From NCBI GenBank assembly GCA_013138735.1, contig WTCE01000054.1, positions 43,571-107,570 on the forward strand: a stretch of 64,000 nt of DNA, in the 5' to 3' direction. A program made the position numbers and the translations under genes. Of this stretch, positions 54,477-62,972 are shown in pieces (within the stretch, counting starts at the first letter, position 1; every line of letters starts with the position of its first letter). Under the pieces are notes generated by a model. The model saw only the letters and a program-made list of their open reading frames with translations. It was not told where the DNA came from and ran no database searches. Source of the DNA: Crocinitomix sp. (lineage in GTDB: Bacteria > Bacteroidota > Bacteroidia > Flavobacteriales_D > Crocinitomicaceae).

Positions 54477-55583
54477 TTAGGCGGATTCGTCAAGTTCGTA
54501 TTCTATATTTTCACTCATCCAAGTTGTAACACGATCAATAGCGTTTTCAGAATTTGCAATTAATTCCATTAATCTATAATTATATGGATGTTTACAGAGT
54601 TTATCCGTTTTAATATCTTTACCAAAAGCATATTTTAACTGTTTTTGAATGACTTCTGGTTTGCTCAATAATGTCTTAAATGTTAGCCCATCAGTTAATG
54701 ATCCTAAGGAATTAATATTTAGTCCAACATGATGACAGGATGAAAAATATCTTCCTTCTGCCGTCACAAGACCATACAGTAAAAAAGAAGGACAGGGTTC
54801 TGAGGTCTCCTTAAATGTATCTGGATGTGATACGCTCGCTTTTACTTCAACTAAGGTATCACTGTTTTGTTTCACAATCTCTTGAACCTGCTCATACAGC
54901 AAAAATTGATCTTCTATACGTTCTAGGGTATTAGTTGTAATTCCTATAGCATCTGGTTTAATTCTATTGGCCAATTTAATTAATTGGTCTAATGAATCAA
55001 TATTCTCATTCATGGCAACAAATGAAAGTTCAACAATAGGTGTTGTTGCTTTACCTCTCTTTTCAATAAGGTTAATAATATTGTTAATTGCAACATCAAA
55101 AGTTCGAATTGATGTGCCATGCATTTTTGCATATACCTCTGAATTTCCAGCATCAAGCGAAATTCTTACGTGATCACAGTGTTTAGCAACGGCTTCCAAC
55201 ACATCACCTTTCATATTTACACCGTGTGTAATTAAACTAACTGAATCAATATGCGAAGCCGTAAATTTGATGAAATCTGCAATATTTGAATGCAATAAAG
55301 GTTCTCCGCCTCCGCAAAGTCTCACCCTAGAGGTTCCTCCTTTTGATGCGTCTTTGATAAGACTATAGAATATTTTCGGATCCATAAATCCTTTTAAATT
55401 ATTTGTTTCAGCCGAAATGCAAAAAATACAGTTATGATTACATATTTTAGAAGGAAAAACTTCAAGAAGCTCTGGAAAAAATGGCTCTCCATCAATTAAC
55501 GCAGCGATTCGATCCGCATGTCTTTTATCTAAAGAAAACGTATGCGCTTTACAAATTGATTTATTTAAGTCAGACATCTTCAT
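54477..55583 (-). CDS. radical SAM enzyme
   Basis: A 368-aa cytoplasmic enzyme. The cluster motif C-x3-C-x2-C is 'CNHNCIFC' (C48, C52, C55), followed by the SAM-binding 'CGGGEPLLH' stretch (about 100) and a TIM-barrel core to about 230. The C-terminal part has Cys/His at 'CPSFLLYG' and 'SCHHVG', suggestive of an auxiliary cluster of SPASM/twitch type. Such enzymes act on peptides or cofactors. It overlaps the PEP-utilising gene by 14 bases, so it is translationally coupled. An alternative ATG lies two codons downstream. Substrate unknown. Confidence 0.88.
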   Translation of the reverse strand: MKMSDLNKSICKAHTFSLDKRHADRIAALIDGEPFFPELLEVFPSKICNHNCIFCISAETNNLKGFMDPKIFYSLIKDASKGGTSRVRLCGGGEPLLHSNIADFIKFTASHIDSVSLITHGVNMKGDVLEAVAKHCDHVRISLDAGNSEVYAKMHGTSIRTFDVAINNIINLIEKRGKATTPIVELSFVAMNENIDSLDQLIKLANRIKPDAIGITTNTLERIEDQFLLYEQVQEIVKQNSDTLVEVKASVSHPDTFKETSEPCPSFLLYGLVTAEGRYFSSCHHVGLNINSLGSLTDGLTFKTLLSKPEVIQKQLKYAFGKDIKTDKLCKHPYNYRLMELIANSENAIDRVTTWMSENIEYELDESA

Positions 55584-56778
55584 TTAGTTTTATAATTCCT
55601 TTATTACAATCCATTGCTACAAAAGTCATTTCTGGAATAATTGATCCTGCTCCTACAATACAAGGGATACGAAACTCTCTGCACACGATCGCTAAATGAG
55701 ACAACATTCCGCCGTAAGTACAAATTACACCATCATACGTTTCAAGTTTTTCCGTATTATCAACGTTGGCCTCTGTCAACATTAATATCTTTTTTGCTCC
55801 CTTTGGTAAATTAACTTCAGCTTCACCATAAACAACATAACCTTTCACATCTCCTTTTGAAGCTGGTGTTCCTTTTATTAAATTGCCAGTTTCTTTTATC
55901 TCAATTGAATCTGTTTTAATTCCCAAATCTACTATTGGACTCGTCAAATCTCTTATTTGAAACAGATACAATTGACCAGTTTTGTCTATTCCCCATTCAA
56001 TATCTACTCCTTTTGGATATTCAGTTTTAAACGAACTGGCAATTGATAACAAATCTGACAGTTTTTGAATAAAGAAATCAGGCGCTTTAAGTGGACAATG
56101 ACCATAAACATGTATTTCATTGTCAATCGTGCTTACAAAGTATCGCATGCGTTCTGGAAAGTCAACAAGAGATGTTTCTAATCTACTGCCTGATTCAATA
56201 CTTGGCAAATTAGTTTTATCAAATAAAGAGGGGTGAATAATAAACTGATGAAAAAAGTCTCCAGTATTATTCCTATGTTGCCATTTACCATTCTCATATT
56301 CCGAAACGTATGGCGTTGTCATTCCATCTACTACAGATCTGCAACTTCCGTAAAAAGACTCAGTATATACTTTTAAAGAATCATTGTCATAAGAAGCAAA
56401 TGTAACCCCACTGTACATGCTCGCTACGGTATCTTGTATCAAAATATGACAGGGGTTTGTGGTCTTGTTCTTTGTTTGAAAATCCTTTATTATTGCAATT
56501 GCAGCATTTAAAACGGCGTCAAATGTCTGTAAATTATTAAATGACAGATATTTACCTGCGTTAGAGTTCGTCTTAGTATCTTCATCATAAGACGCCGATC
56601 GAATTGAAAGCCCGGTAACAGGAATTTTAAGCGAATTGAGTAATACCTTCACCTGGAATTGGATGGTTTTTAAATCTCCAAGCAAATACTCAAATTTCGG
56701 CACAGCAATTCCTTTAGCGCTCAAATTAATTAAGCCTTGTATTTTTGAAGGAAGTTTAGTTTTGCTTTTGGGACTCAA
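55570..56778 (-). CDS. PEP-utilising enzyme, two-domain (PPDK_N-like plus mobile domain)
   Basis: A 402-aa protein. The N-terminal about 310 residues resemble the PEP/pyruvate-binding ATP-grasp domain ('SIRSASYDED', 'ILIQDTVASMYSGVTF', 'VDIEWGIDKTGQLYLFQIR'). Residues about 315-402 are the phosphohistidine swivelling domain with 'TYGGMLSHLAI' (H361) and 'EFRIPCIVGAG'. The C-terminal PEP-binding TIM barrel of PEP synthase is missing, so it more likely phosphorylates another substrate, as rifampin phosphotransferases do. The start is TTG: an in-frame TAA lies three codons upstream and no ATG precedes the first domain. It overlaps the radical SAM gene. Confidence 0.85.
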   Translation of the reverse strand: MSPKSKTKLPSKIQGLINLSAKGIAVPKFEYLLGDLKTIQFQVKVLLNSLKIPVTGLSIRSASYDEDTKTNSNAGKYLSFNNLQTFDAVLNAAIAIIKDFQTKNKTTNPCHILIQDTVASMYSGVTFASYDNDSLKVYTESFYGSCRSVVDGMTTPYVSEYENGKWQHRNNTGDFFHQFIIHPSLFDKTNLPSIESGSRLETSLVDFPERMRYFVSTIDNEIHVYGHCPLKAPDFFIQKLSDLLSIASSFKTEYPKGVDIEWGIDKTGQLYLFQIRDLTSPIVDLGIKTDSIEIKETGNLIKGTPASKGDVKGYVVYGEAEVNLPKGAKKILMLTEANVDNTEKLETYDGVICTYGGMLSHLAIVCREFRIPCIVGAGSIIPEMTFVAMDCNKGIIKLNEDV

Positions 56779-56798
56779 TTGATCTTAATTTTATAAAT

Positions 56799-57797
56799 TT
56801 AATGCGATTCCATCTCCTTGATGATTTTTTGTAATGAATCGAAATTACTATGCTTCAAAAGTTCAGCGTCCTGAAAAAATAAGTTCATCCATCTTACAAA
56901 TCTCGCTTGCCAATAATGTCTATACTCTTCATTAACCTGCAATAGGCGTATCATATAAAATAAAAATTCAATCGTTGAAATGTCTTTAGAGGGCATCTCG
57001 TCTGTTATTCCTAGCGGATCATAAGCAAAACATTCACCTTCGATTGGATAGTTTGCTTTAAAATACACAAGGTCATAATCAGCATTTGTTTCTTGATTAA
57101 TAAACCGAATTCCATCAGCCACATTAGCGTTGTTAATGCTCTGCCGCAAAAACACTGTATTCCAAAAATAAGGGCTTATAGCCTTGGTCGCGTCATTCGT
57201 TTTATTCTTAAGTGTTTTCTTGGTTTGTTCTGCATACCACTTTAGATGTGAAAAAGTAGGCGGATCTAAATATTTTTGCTGAAATTCTTGAAACAGTCGG
57301 TCATCCGATATGTTTTCATTCAAAAATAGATATGCCGTTTCAAAAATCTCATTCGAAAGATTGATAGAAATAAGTTTGACGAGTTCTTGATAGGTTTTTT
57401 CAAATAAGATTCCTATCGGTTTATTCGAAACAAATCGTCTTTCAAGTTCAACACAATTAGCGGCAAATGAATTACGTATTTCAATACTTAATTCAGCCAG
57501 ACGCATTCCTATATCAGCATTTCCAGATAACTCTTCTAAGAGATCTAATTTAAATGTTTGGTACTGATCACTTGGAAATTTGAATACGCAATCAGCAACA
57601 ATTCTAATTTGCAAAGAATTATCAAATCCCAAAAAATCCACAAAATGTAAAGCAGCTTTACCATAAGCCTCTAGTTCAGCATTAATATTTGATGCATAAA
57701 CTAGAGGCAGGTGAACTACTTTTTCATCTCTTTCGGCCACATTTAAATCAAAAATCCAAAATGAATCTTTTATCACTTTGTCAAATAATTCTAGCAT
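56799..57797 (-). CDS. hypothetical protein of the radical SAM cluster
   Basis: A 332-aa cytoplasmic protein from the ATG of 'MLELFDKVIKDSFW' (57797); the track's TTG start adds eight residues. It is helical and aromatic-rich, with conserved-looking 'CFAYDPLGITDEMPSKDI' and 'EFLFYMIRLLQVNEEYRHYWQ' near the C-terminus. No family recognised. It lies 20 bases upstream of the PEP-utilising gene and 32 bases downstream of the small basic gene, so it belongs to the cluster. Confidence 0.75.
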   Translation of the reverse strand: MLELFDKVIKDSFWIFDLNVAERDEKVVHLPLVYASNINAELEAYGKAALHFVDFLGFDNSLQIRIVADCVFKFPSDQYQTFKLDLLEELSGNADIGMRLAELSIEIRNSFAANCVELERRFVSNKPIGILFEKTYQELVKLISINLSNEIFETAYLFLNENISDDRLFQEFQQKYLDPPTFSHLKWYAEQTKKTLKNKTNDATKAISPYFWNTVFLRQSINNANVADGIRFINQETNADYDLVYFKANYPIEGECFAYDPLGITDEMPSKDISTIEFLFYMIRLLQVNEEYRHYWQARFVRWMNLFFQDAELLKHSNFDSLQKIIKEMESH

Positions 57798-57829
57798 AAA
57801 GAGATTAAGGTTTAATTGCAAATAAAAAT

Positions 57830-58057
57830 CTATTTACCTTTTGCTTTTGCATTTGCTTCATTAGCCAGTTTTTTATAAGATGCTTTCAACTTTCCTTCAA
57901 GAACTTTTGCCCTTTTAGAAGGTTTTTTACCTTTCTCTTTAAGCTTGCCTAATTCTGCTTTTAAAAGCGCTATTTTCTGTAATCTATCCACAAATGGAAA
58001 AGTTCCTTGATGCTGTCTAAGAGCATTTACAATTACTGCACTACCATGTGATCCCAT
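57830..58057 (-). CDS. small basic protein heading the radical SAM cluster
   Basis: A 75-aa protein: a nonpolar N-terminus 'MGSHGSAVIVNALRQHQGTF', then a Lys/Leu/Ala-rich helix with coiled-coil character and a strongly basic tail ('EANAKAKGK'). No signal peptide. The size and place in front of a radical SAM enzyme and a PEP-type kinase-like enzyme make it a candidate peptide substrate, but it lacks Cys and has no evident leader/core border. It could also be a nucleic-acid-binding accessory protein. Confidence 0.7.
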   Translation of the reverse strand: MGSHGSAVIVNALRQHQGTFPFVDRLQKIALLKAELGKLKEKGKKPSKRAKVLEGKLKASYKKLANEANAKAKGK

Positions 58058-58565
58058 ATCTTTAAGTTTTAATTATTAGTACTATAATAAATTTAATAAT
58101 TATCTCTCAGAACAAAAAATGAGAACTTGAAACCAGTCCGAAAATCGTCATAAAACGTGCAGTTTTCATGAGATTCCCGTCGCTTAAAGCGACAAAAGAA
58201 TCTATGTGTTCCCAAGGAAGTAAGGAGAGCGGAATTCGCAATAAAACACTGTATTTGAGTAAAATAACGAAGGCTTTTATTACATAATATTCTAAGTTTA
58301 TTTTAAAGAATTTAAACTTGTAATATAACTCAAACACTACTTTGTCAGGACTACGTATGACTTTCGTCAATCTTGCTTTTTGGCGTGTTATTCTTGCTTA
58401 TTATGTTAATAATCGACCCTGAAATTATCCCATAGTTTTTATCGTGATTTCAATTCCCATTTAGTAGATGTGCAATTTTAAGTAAGGAAGAACAAATAAT
58501 TCATGAATAGCTTCGTTACAATTTCATAAAGTATAAACACGTTCAATCCTTATCAATTTAAAAGC
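58058..58565. other. intergenic region before the beta-propeller gene
   Basis: About 0.5 kb, AT-rich. It holds a small 7-bp hairpin GTCGCTT-A-AAGCGAC (58179-58193) and a spurious ORF (58107-58370, minus). The promoter of the minus-strand radical SAM cluster should lie near 58060-58110, but no consensus element is visible. Confidence 0.5.
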
Positions 58566-58593
58566 TTGAATCCTTTTTTTTGCAATATCTTTG
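58566..58593 (+). promoter_or_regulatory. predicted Bacteroidota promoter
   Basis: TTG at 58566-58568 and TATCTTTG at 58586-58593, an exact match to the -7 consensus TAnnTTTG, with the ATG of the propeller gene 20 bases further. This is the clearest promoter in the window. Confidence 0.7.
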
Positions 58594-58613
58594 AACAAAA
58601 TTCATAACCCATT

Positions 58614-60317
58614 ATGCTAAAATCAAAAATTTTACTTGGAACTTTATTTTTTATACTAACCGGATTTGGACAAACCTTTGAATGGGGGATTATTAACGGC
58701 GGAACTGGCCTAGACGCGATATACAATATAGGCGTCACCTCAGATGGCAGCATAATTTCAGTGGGAATATTTGAAGAAACGGTAGATTTTGATCCCGGAG
58801 CTGATGAAGTATCGCTAACCTCTTTTGGGGAAATAGATGTTTTCATACATAAAACAAATTCAGATGGAGAATTGATTTGGGCGGTTTCTATTGGCGGAGA
58901 AAACGCCGAAAATTCAACGAGCATGACACTTGACGCTGATGATAATATTTTTATTGCAGGATCATTCGAATCAACTGTTGATTTTGATCCTGGTGCGGGT
59001 GTATTTAATTTAACGGCACCAGGTGCTGATCCTCATGAAAATTTCATTTTGAAATTAGATCCTGATGGGAATTTTTTGTGGGCTAAATCATTTGGTGGCG
59101 ATTTAAACGAGGCTAATAATGAAATTAAAGTAGATGGAGATGGTAATATTTATTGTGCTGGCTTTTTCGAAGGAACGGTTGACTTAGACCCGGGTGCTGC
59201 TATTTTAGAATATACAGCAACTGGAATTGGTTCCGCTTTTGTCATAAAATTAGATGAGAATGGTGATTTAATTTGGCATTATGTCATTAACGGGATTACC
59301 GCAGCTCACGGAAACTCGGCCTACGAGGTTGTCATTTCTGAAATTGGTGAAGTAACACTAACAGGGCATTTTTCGGAAACAGTTGATTTTGATTTTAGTG
59401 AAGCCACTTACAATGCAACTGCAGTAGGCGGAGCAGATGTATTTGTACTACGCCTCAATGCAGATGGAGAATTTATTTGGATGAACAGCTTTGGTGGTTC
59501 TGGAACAGACAGATGTTTTCAAGCAAAATTAGATGCTGAAGGAAATACCTATATAACAGGAGAGTTTATACACTCATTTACAATTACCCTTCCTGACGGT
59601 GAAGAAACATTTACTTCACACGGAAGTTATGACATTTTTCTAGCTAAACTAGATAGTGACGGGAACTTTTTATGGATGAAAATAATTGGCGGTGTTGCTC
59701 CAGACGGCGGAAGAGCCGTTTATTTATGCGCTGATGGAAACTTGGCCATTACGGGTAGATTTCAATCTGTAGTAGATTTTGACCCAAATGAAGGCGTATT
59801 TGAATTAAACTCAAGCTCTAGCATAGATGGCTATATCGGGAAAATAAGCCCCTCAGGGAATCTTTTATGGGCGGAATCTTTTGGCGGAAGTGCGAGTGAT
59901 TTTGGATTAGATATAAAAGAGACTGCTGACGGTAGTATCTACGTTTGCGGTGCGTTTAACGAATCCGCAGATTTAAATCCTGGTGGCGGAATTCAAAATG
60001 TCACTTCGGCTGGTAGTTATGATGGTTTTCTTCTAAAACTAAGTGGTACTGTTGGACTAACGCCCAATGAATTACCAAAAGTAACGCTCTACCCCAACCC
60101 TGCCAATACTGAAGTATTTCTTGAGTTTAATGAAGTCTTGAATCAAAGTAAAATTAAAGTATTTAATATTTCGGGACAAGTCGTTTACACGAACTACTAC
60201 CCTAATGAAACGCCACGAAACTTGAGAATTGAATTAAATCAAGAACCGGGGGTCTATTTTGTTCATGTCAACGCGCTAGATCGTGAAACACTCGTTTTTA
60301 AATTGATTGTGATGTGA
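58614..60317 (+). CDS. SBBP-type beta-propeller protein, T9SS cargo
   Basis: A 567-aa secreted protein with signal 'ILLGTLFFILTGFGQ'. About nine repeats of roughly 50 residues carry the pattern 'GSFESTVDFDPGAG' ... 'LKLDPDGNFLWAKSFGG', typical of SBBP/beta-propeller repeats. A type A T9SS sorting domain ends the protein ('TLYPNPANTEVFLEF', about 490-567). Probably surface-attached or released. Function unknown. The start is supported by the upstream promoter. Confidence 0.88.
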   Translation: MLKSKILLGTLFFILTGFGQTFEWGIINGGTGLDAIYNIGVTSDGSIISVGIFEETVDFDPGADEVSLTSFGEIDVFIHKTNSDGELIWAVSIGGENAENSTSMTLDADDNIFIAGSFESTVDFDPGAGVFNLTAPGADPHENFILKLDPDGNFLWAKSFGGDLNEANNEIKVDGDGNIYCAGFFEGTVDLDPGAAILEYTATGIGSAFVIKLDENGDLIWHYVINGITAAHGNSAYEVVISEIGEVTLTGHFSETVDFDFSEATYNATAVGGADVFVLRLNADGEFIWMNSFGGSGTDRCFQAKLDAEGNTYITGEFIHSFTITLPDGEETFTSHGSYDIFLAKLDSDGNFLWMKIIGGVAPDGGRAVYLCADGNLAITGRFQSVVDFDPNEGVFELNSSSSIDGYIGKISPSGNLLWAESFGGSASDFGLDIKETADGSIYVCGAFNESADLNPGGGIQNVTSAGSYDGFLLKLSGTVGLTPNELPKVTLYPNPANTEVFLEFNEVLNQSKIKVFNISGQVVYTNYYPNETPRNLRIELNQEPGVYFVHVNALDRETLVFKLIVM

Positions 60318-60397
60318 TAGTTGGCCCAGTTCAAAAGTCATTCGCAAATGCTTACTTTTAGATTATTTGGCATGAATCAATAAGAACAAGTTTTCCT

Positions 60398-60994
60398 ATG
60401 TTTAAGAAAATATTCTCCTTTATGAAAAAGGATACTCCAAAGGTTATCAAAAAGGAGGCTAACAATGTTCTTAAAATCTATAATGTTGTTTTGCGAGGCG
60501 AAAACGTTGACAGTGATTATTGGAATGAAGACCATGGCTCATTGGATTTAATTCACATTTTCGAAGAAAATTTTACGAAAAATGATTGGATAGCATTAGC
60601 CTTGGATTTGAATAATTGGTCTACAGAGCAGTTAGAGTTATTTATTCAAGGAATATTAGGTGGATATTCAGGATTTACGAATAATGGGATTTATTATTAT
60701 AACGATAAAGAAGCCATTTTGGAAATAACGAAAACAATTCCATATCGATTTGACTTGTTATTTCCCATCCTTCAAATCGAAAATGACAGAAAAGAACTTT
60801 ACAACCCTTTATCCTGCGAAATAATTGAAAATATTAACTTTATTAATGACCATTTTGACATTTTGCTCGCGATAGATTTGGGATATTTAGACAAAATAAG
60901 AACGATATTAGAACTACTAAAGTTATCAGACTCAAAACATGAAATAGTGATTGAATTGAGAGCTAAAATTGATAACTCTAGTAAATCCCCCTAG
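60398..60994 (+). CDS. hypothetical cytoplasmic protein (immunity-protein-like)
   Basis: A 198-aa soluble protein, acidic and helical, starting 'MFKKIFSFMKKDT'. 'SLDLIHIFEENFTKNDWIALALDLNNWSTEQ' and 'CEIIENINFINDHFDILLAIDLGY' resemble HEAT-like or polymorphic-toxin immunity proteins in style, but no toxin gene is near, so the label is only descriptive. A REP palindrome lies just downstream. Confidence 0.6.
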   Translation: MFKKIFSFMKKDTPKVIKKEANNVLKIYNVVLRGENVDSDYWNEDHGSLDLIHIFEENFTKNDWIALALDLNNWSTEQLELFIQGILGGYSGFTNNGIYYYNDKEAILEITKTIPYRFDLLFPILQIENDRKELYNPLSCEIIENINFINDHFDILLAIDLGYLDKIRTILELLKLSDSKHEIVIELRAKIDNSSKSP

Positions 60995-61014
60995 AAGGGT
61001 TCCGCTCCCCAAAG

Positions 61015-61072
61015 TGCTCCGCTGGGTTTGTAACCCTGCGTGACATCCCTTTTAATGGAATTTACAATCTCC
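61015..61072. repeat. REP palindromes, left of the 61161 gene
   Basis: 'TGCTCCGCTGGGTTTGTAAC' with 'CCTGCG', then 'GGAATTTACAATCTCC', in the same order as the left end of the RAYT element (31057-31108). The hairpins are slightly eroded. Confidence 0.75.
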
Positions 61073-61098
61073 AATTATAACATTCACTAAAACCCTAC

Positions 61099-61114
61099 AA
61101 TTCACTATTTTAGC
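61099..61114 (+). promoter_or_regulatory. shared upstream motif AATTCACTATTTTAGC (copy 1)
   Basis: One of three near-identical 16-17-base elements upstream of successive small genes (also 61881 and 62546). It contains TATTTTAG, close to the TAnnTTTG -7 box, and lies 47 bases before the ATG at 61161. Probably a promoter core. Confidence 0.55.
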
Positions 61115-61160
61115 AAAAAAATAGAATCCAATTCTATGCTCACTTTAAATCAAAGTATTC

Positions 61161-61790
61161 ATGACCGCACAAGATTTTTTATCAAAATATTTAGAATATA
61201 TGACGATTTGGGCACCGTATAATGCAGATAGCCCACCAGGAAAGATAAGACGTAAACAACTTATAGCTCTGATTCAAGCTTTTGAACTAGATGCTAACCC
61301 TGGTAACTTTCTAGAAAGAATAAAGGGTAAATTCTCTAGTAAAAAGAAAGATCCTTTGAATGATTTTCCAATGGGTCAATTTCTTTATAGTGATGACTTA
61401 AATGATTATAGAGAGATTAAATCCAAAATCAAATCTTTTCTTGATGCACATTATAAAGATATACCGTCCAAATATCGAGAAGAAATGCATTTAGGCTGGC
61501 TCTTTAATAATTTGTTATTATTTCGAATTGATGTGCATAAAATCGCTTATCCTGACAAAGGAATGGATGAAGGTTTTTCTGGAGCCTTAATGTACAGTCA
61601 TCATTTAAAAAGAAAAATCAAAGATGTTATTCAATTCAACATTACTGAAATTGATGAAACCTTGTGTTACTTAATGGATCAAAAAAATCAAGACATCCCT
61701 ATCTCCAGATTAGTCTCAGAGTTTAATTACCCTAATGTCGATTTAGACAAAACCGAAAGCGACTGGTTATCAGATTCAGACAACTACTAA
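61161..61790 (+). CDS. hypothetical protein in a REP-bounded cassette
   Basis: A 209-aa cytoplasmic protein, mostly helical: 'MTAQDFLSKYLEYMTIWAPY', a basic stretch 'GKFSSKKKDPLNDF', and 'EEMHLGWLFNNLLLFRIDVH'. No family recognised. REP palindromes flank it at 61015-61072 and 61808-61838 in the same arrangement as the ends of the RAYT element, so it may be a cargo gene moved by RAYT activity. Confidence 0.65.
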   Translation: MTAQDFLSKYLEYMTIWAPYNADSPPGKIRRKQLIALIQAFELDANPGNFLERIKGKFSSKKKDPLNDFPMGQFLYSDDLNDYREIKSKIKSFLDAHYKDIPSKYREEMHLGWLFNNLLLFRIDVHKIAYPDKGMDEGFSGALMYSHHLKRKIKDVIQFNITEIDETLCYLMDQKNQDIPISRLVSEFNYPNVDLDKTESDWLSDSDNY

Positions 61791-61807
61791 ATCCCCTGAC
61801 TTTGTTA

Positions 61808-61838
61808 AAACGCAGGGTTGCAAACCCTGCGCAGCGGC
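61808..61838. repeat. REP palindrome, right of the 61161 gene
   Basis: 'AACGCAGGGTTGCAAACCCT' with 'GCGCAGC' matches the right-end REP of the RAYT element (31920-31950). The stem is GGGTT-GCA-AACCC. Confidence 0.8.
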
Positions 61839-61880
61839 TTACAAAAATAATGGATCCTGCTTCATAACGTAAATTGCTAT

Positions 61881-61896
61881 AATTCCCTATTTTTAC
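61881..61896 (+). promoter_or_regulatory. shared upstream motif AATTCCCTATTTTTAC (copy 2)
   Basis: Second copy of the motif described at 61099, 24 bases before the ATG of the lipoprotein gene at 61920. Confidence 0.55.
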
Positions 61897-61919
61897 AAGA
61901 CTGAAAATAGTAGATAAAA

Positions 61920-62471
61920 ATGTTTTTGAAACCTGCATCATTCATTCTTTCACTGAGTATTATAGCCACGTTTACCGCTTGTCAGCAAGTTGATAATGAT
62001 CAAAATATGGAGAAAAAAACTATAGCAACTGATAACCCTGATAGCTTAGATGATAAGAATACATATCTGAATCCAGTGGATAGTAATATTTATTTTACCG
62101 AAGGTGAATGGGAAACGTACGCTCCTGAAGTCCCGAAAATAAATAAAGGAATCGTGCAAACTAAGCAGATCATCTTATTATTGGATGATGCACAAATGGA
62201 AGCACGCATCTCAATAGATACGTTGGCTGAATTTATCAAAGTAGCAGAAGAAATCATTTATACCGAATTTGAGGATAGTGATAAAGTTGGAGAATTACTT
62301 ATTCAATTTACTTTACACGAAACTGGCATTCCTGGTGTCGCGATATCCTTAACTGATGACGTTGATCGTGATAAAACATCAGAGATAAACAATAAACTAA
62401 AGGCTATTCGCGGATTTGAAACCAAGAAAGACAGTGTTCCCTTTCAATTACATATCGGCATTAATCAATAA
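61920..62471 (+). CDS. lipoprotein of unknown function
   Basis: A 183-aa lipoprotein (lipobox 'ATFTAC', C20) with an acidic linker and a soluble alpha/beta domain: 'EGEWETYAPEVPKINKGIVQ', 'QIILLLDDAQMEARISIDT', 'LLIQFTLHETGIPGVAISLT'. No family recognised. It is preceded by the same promoter-like motif as the genes on both sides, so these may be co-expressed though separately transcribed. Confidence 0.65.
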   Translation: MFLKPASFILSLSIIATFTACQQVDNDQNMEKKTIATDNPDSLDDKNTYLNPVDSNIYFTEGEWETYAPEVPKINKGIVQTKQIILLLDDAQMEARISIDTLAEFIKVAEEIIYTEFEDSDKVGELLIQFTLHETGIPGVAISLTDDVDRDKTSEINNKLKAIRGFETKKDSVPFQLHIGINQ

Positions 62472-62545
62472 AATATGAAACCCATGGAACTTCGTTAGGT
62501 TTGCACTGGCTCCTCTTCCATCTCAAACCCCTCAACTATTGTTAT

Positions 62546-62562
62546 AATTCCCTATTTTAGCC
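62546..62562 (+). promoter_or_regulatory. shared upstream motif AATTCCCTATTTTAGCC (copy 3)
   Basis: Third copy of the motif described at 61099, 54 bases before the ATG at 62616. Confidence 0.55.
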
Positions 62563-62615
62563 AAACACGGACTCACATTACACCTAATACATAACACTTA
62601 ACACTATAAAAAACA

Positions 62616-62972
62616 ATGCCTTTCAGCGCAAACACCATCTACTTTGTTGCCAACAAAAAATTGAAAAAGGAACTTGAAAAAGATCCTGTACTCAGTTATA
62701 ACCTATATTGGATAAAGCCAGGAACCTTAAAGGATGTGAAACTTCCCAAGCAAGGCCTTTTTGCGGTTACAAATATTGAAAGTGCGCAGTATAATGACGG
62801 GCCTTATGTTATTCCATGGGATGGTATTTGGTCTAAAAAACGACAAAAGATACAATTTTATTTAGACGAAAAATCCCATGAGCATCCGCCCAACAGGGCA
62901 AACGCATTTAAGCTTTCAGCATTAGCTCAAGATACGGATTATCCCATCCAGCCTTCTTTCGCTTGGATTTGA
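62616..62972 (+). CDS. hypothetical protein truncated by an ISAs1 insertion
   Basis: The frame reads 'MPFSANTIYFVANKKLKKEL' and goes on in a normal mixed alpha/beta sequence ('GPYVIPWDGIWSKKRQKIQF') up to about residue 93 ('SHEHPPN'). After that it enters IS sequence at about 62894 and overlaps the opposite-strand transposase gene. The last 25 residues are therefore IS-encoded and the original C-terminus is lost. No family recognised. It has the shared promoter-like motif upstream. Confidence 0.6.
   Translation: MPFSANTIYFVANKKLKKELEKDPVLSYNLYWIKPGTLKDVKLPKQGLFAVTNIESAQYNDGPYVIPWDGIWSKKRQKIQFYLDEKSHEHPPNRANAFKLSALAQDTDYPIQPSFAWI

Noticed and set aside
58107-58370. Minus-strand ORF of 87 aa
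   Set aside because: Low-complexity, odd hydrophobic composition, no ribosome site and no family features.
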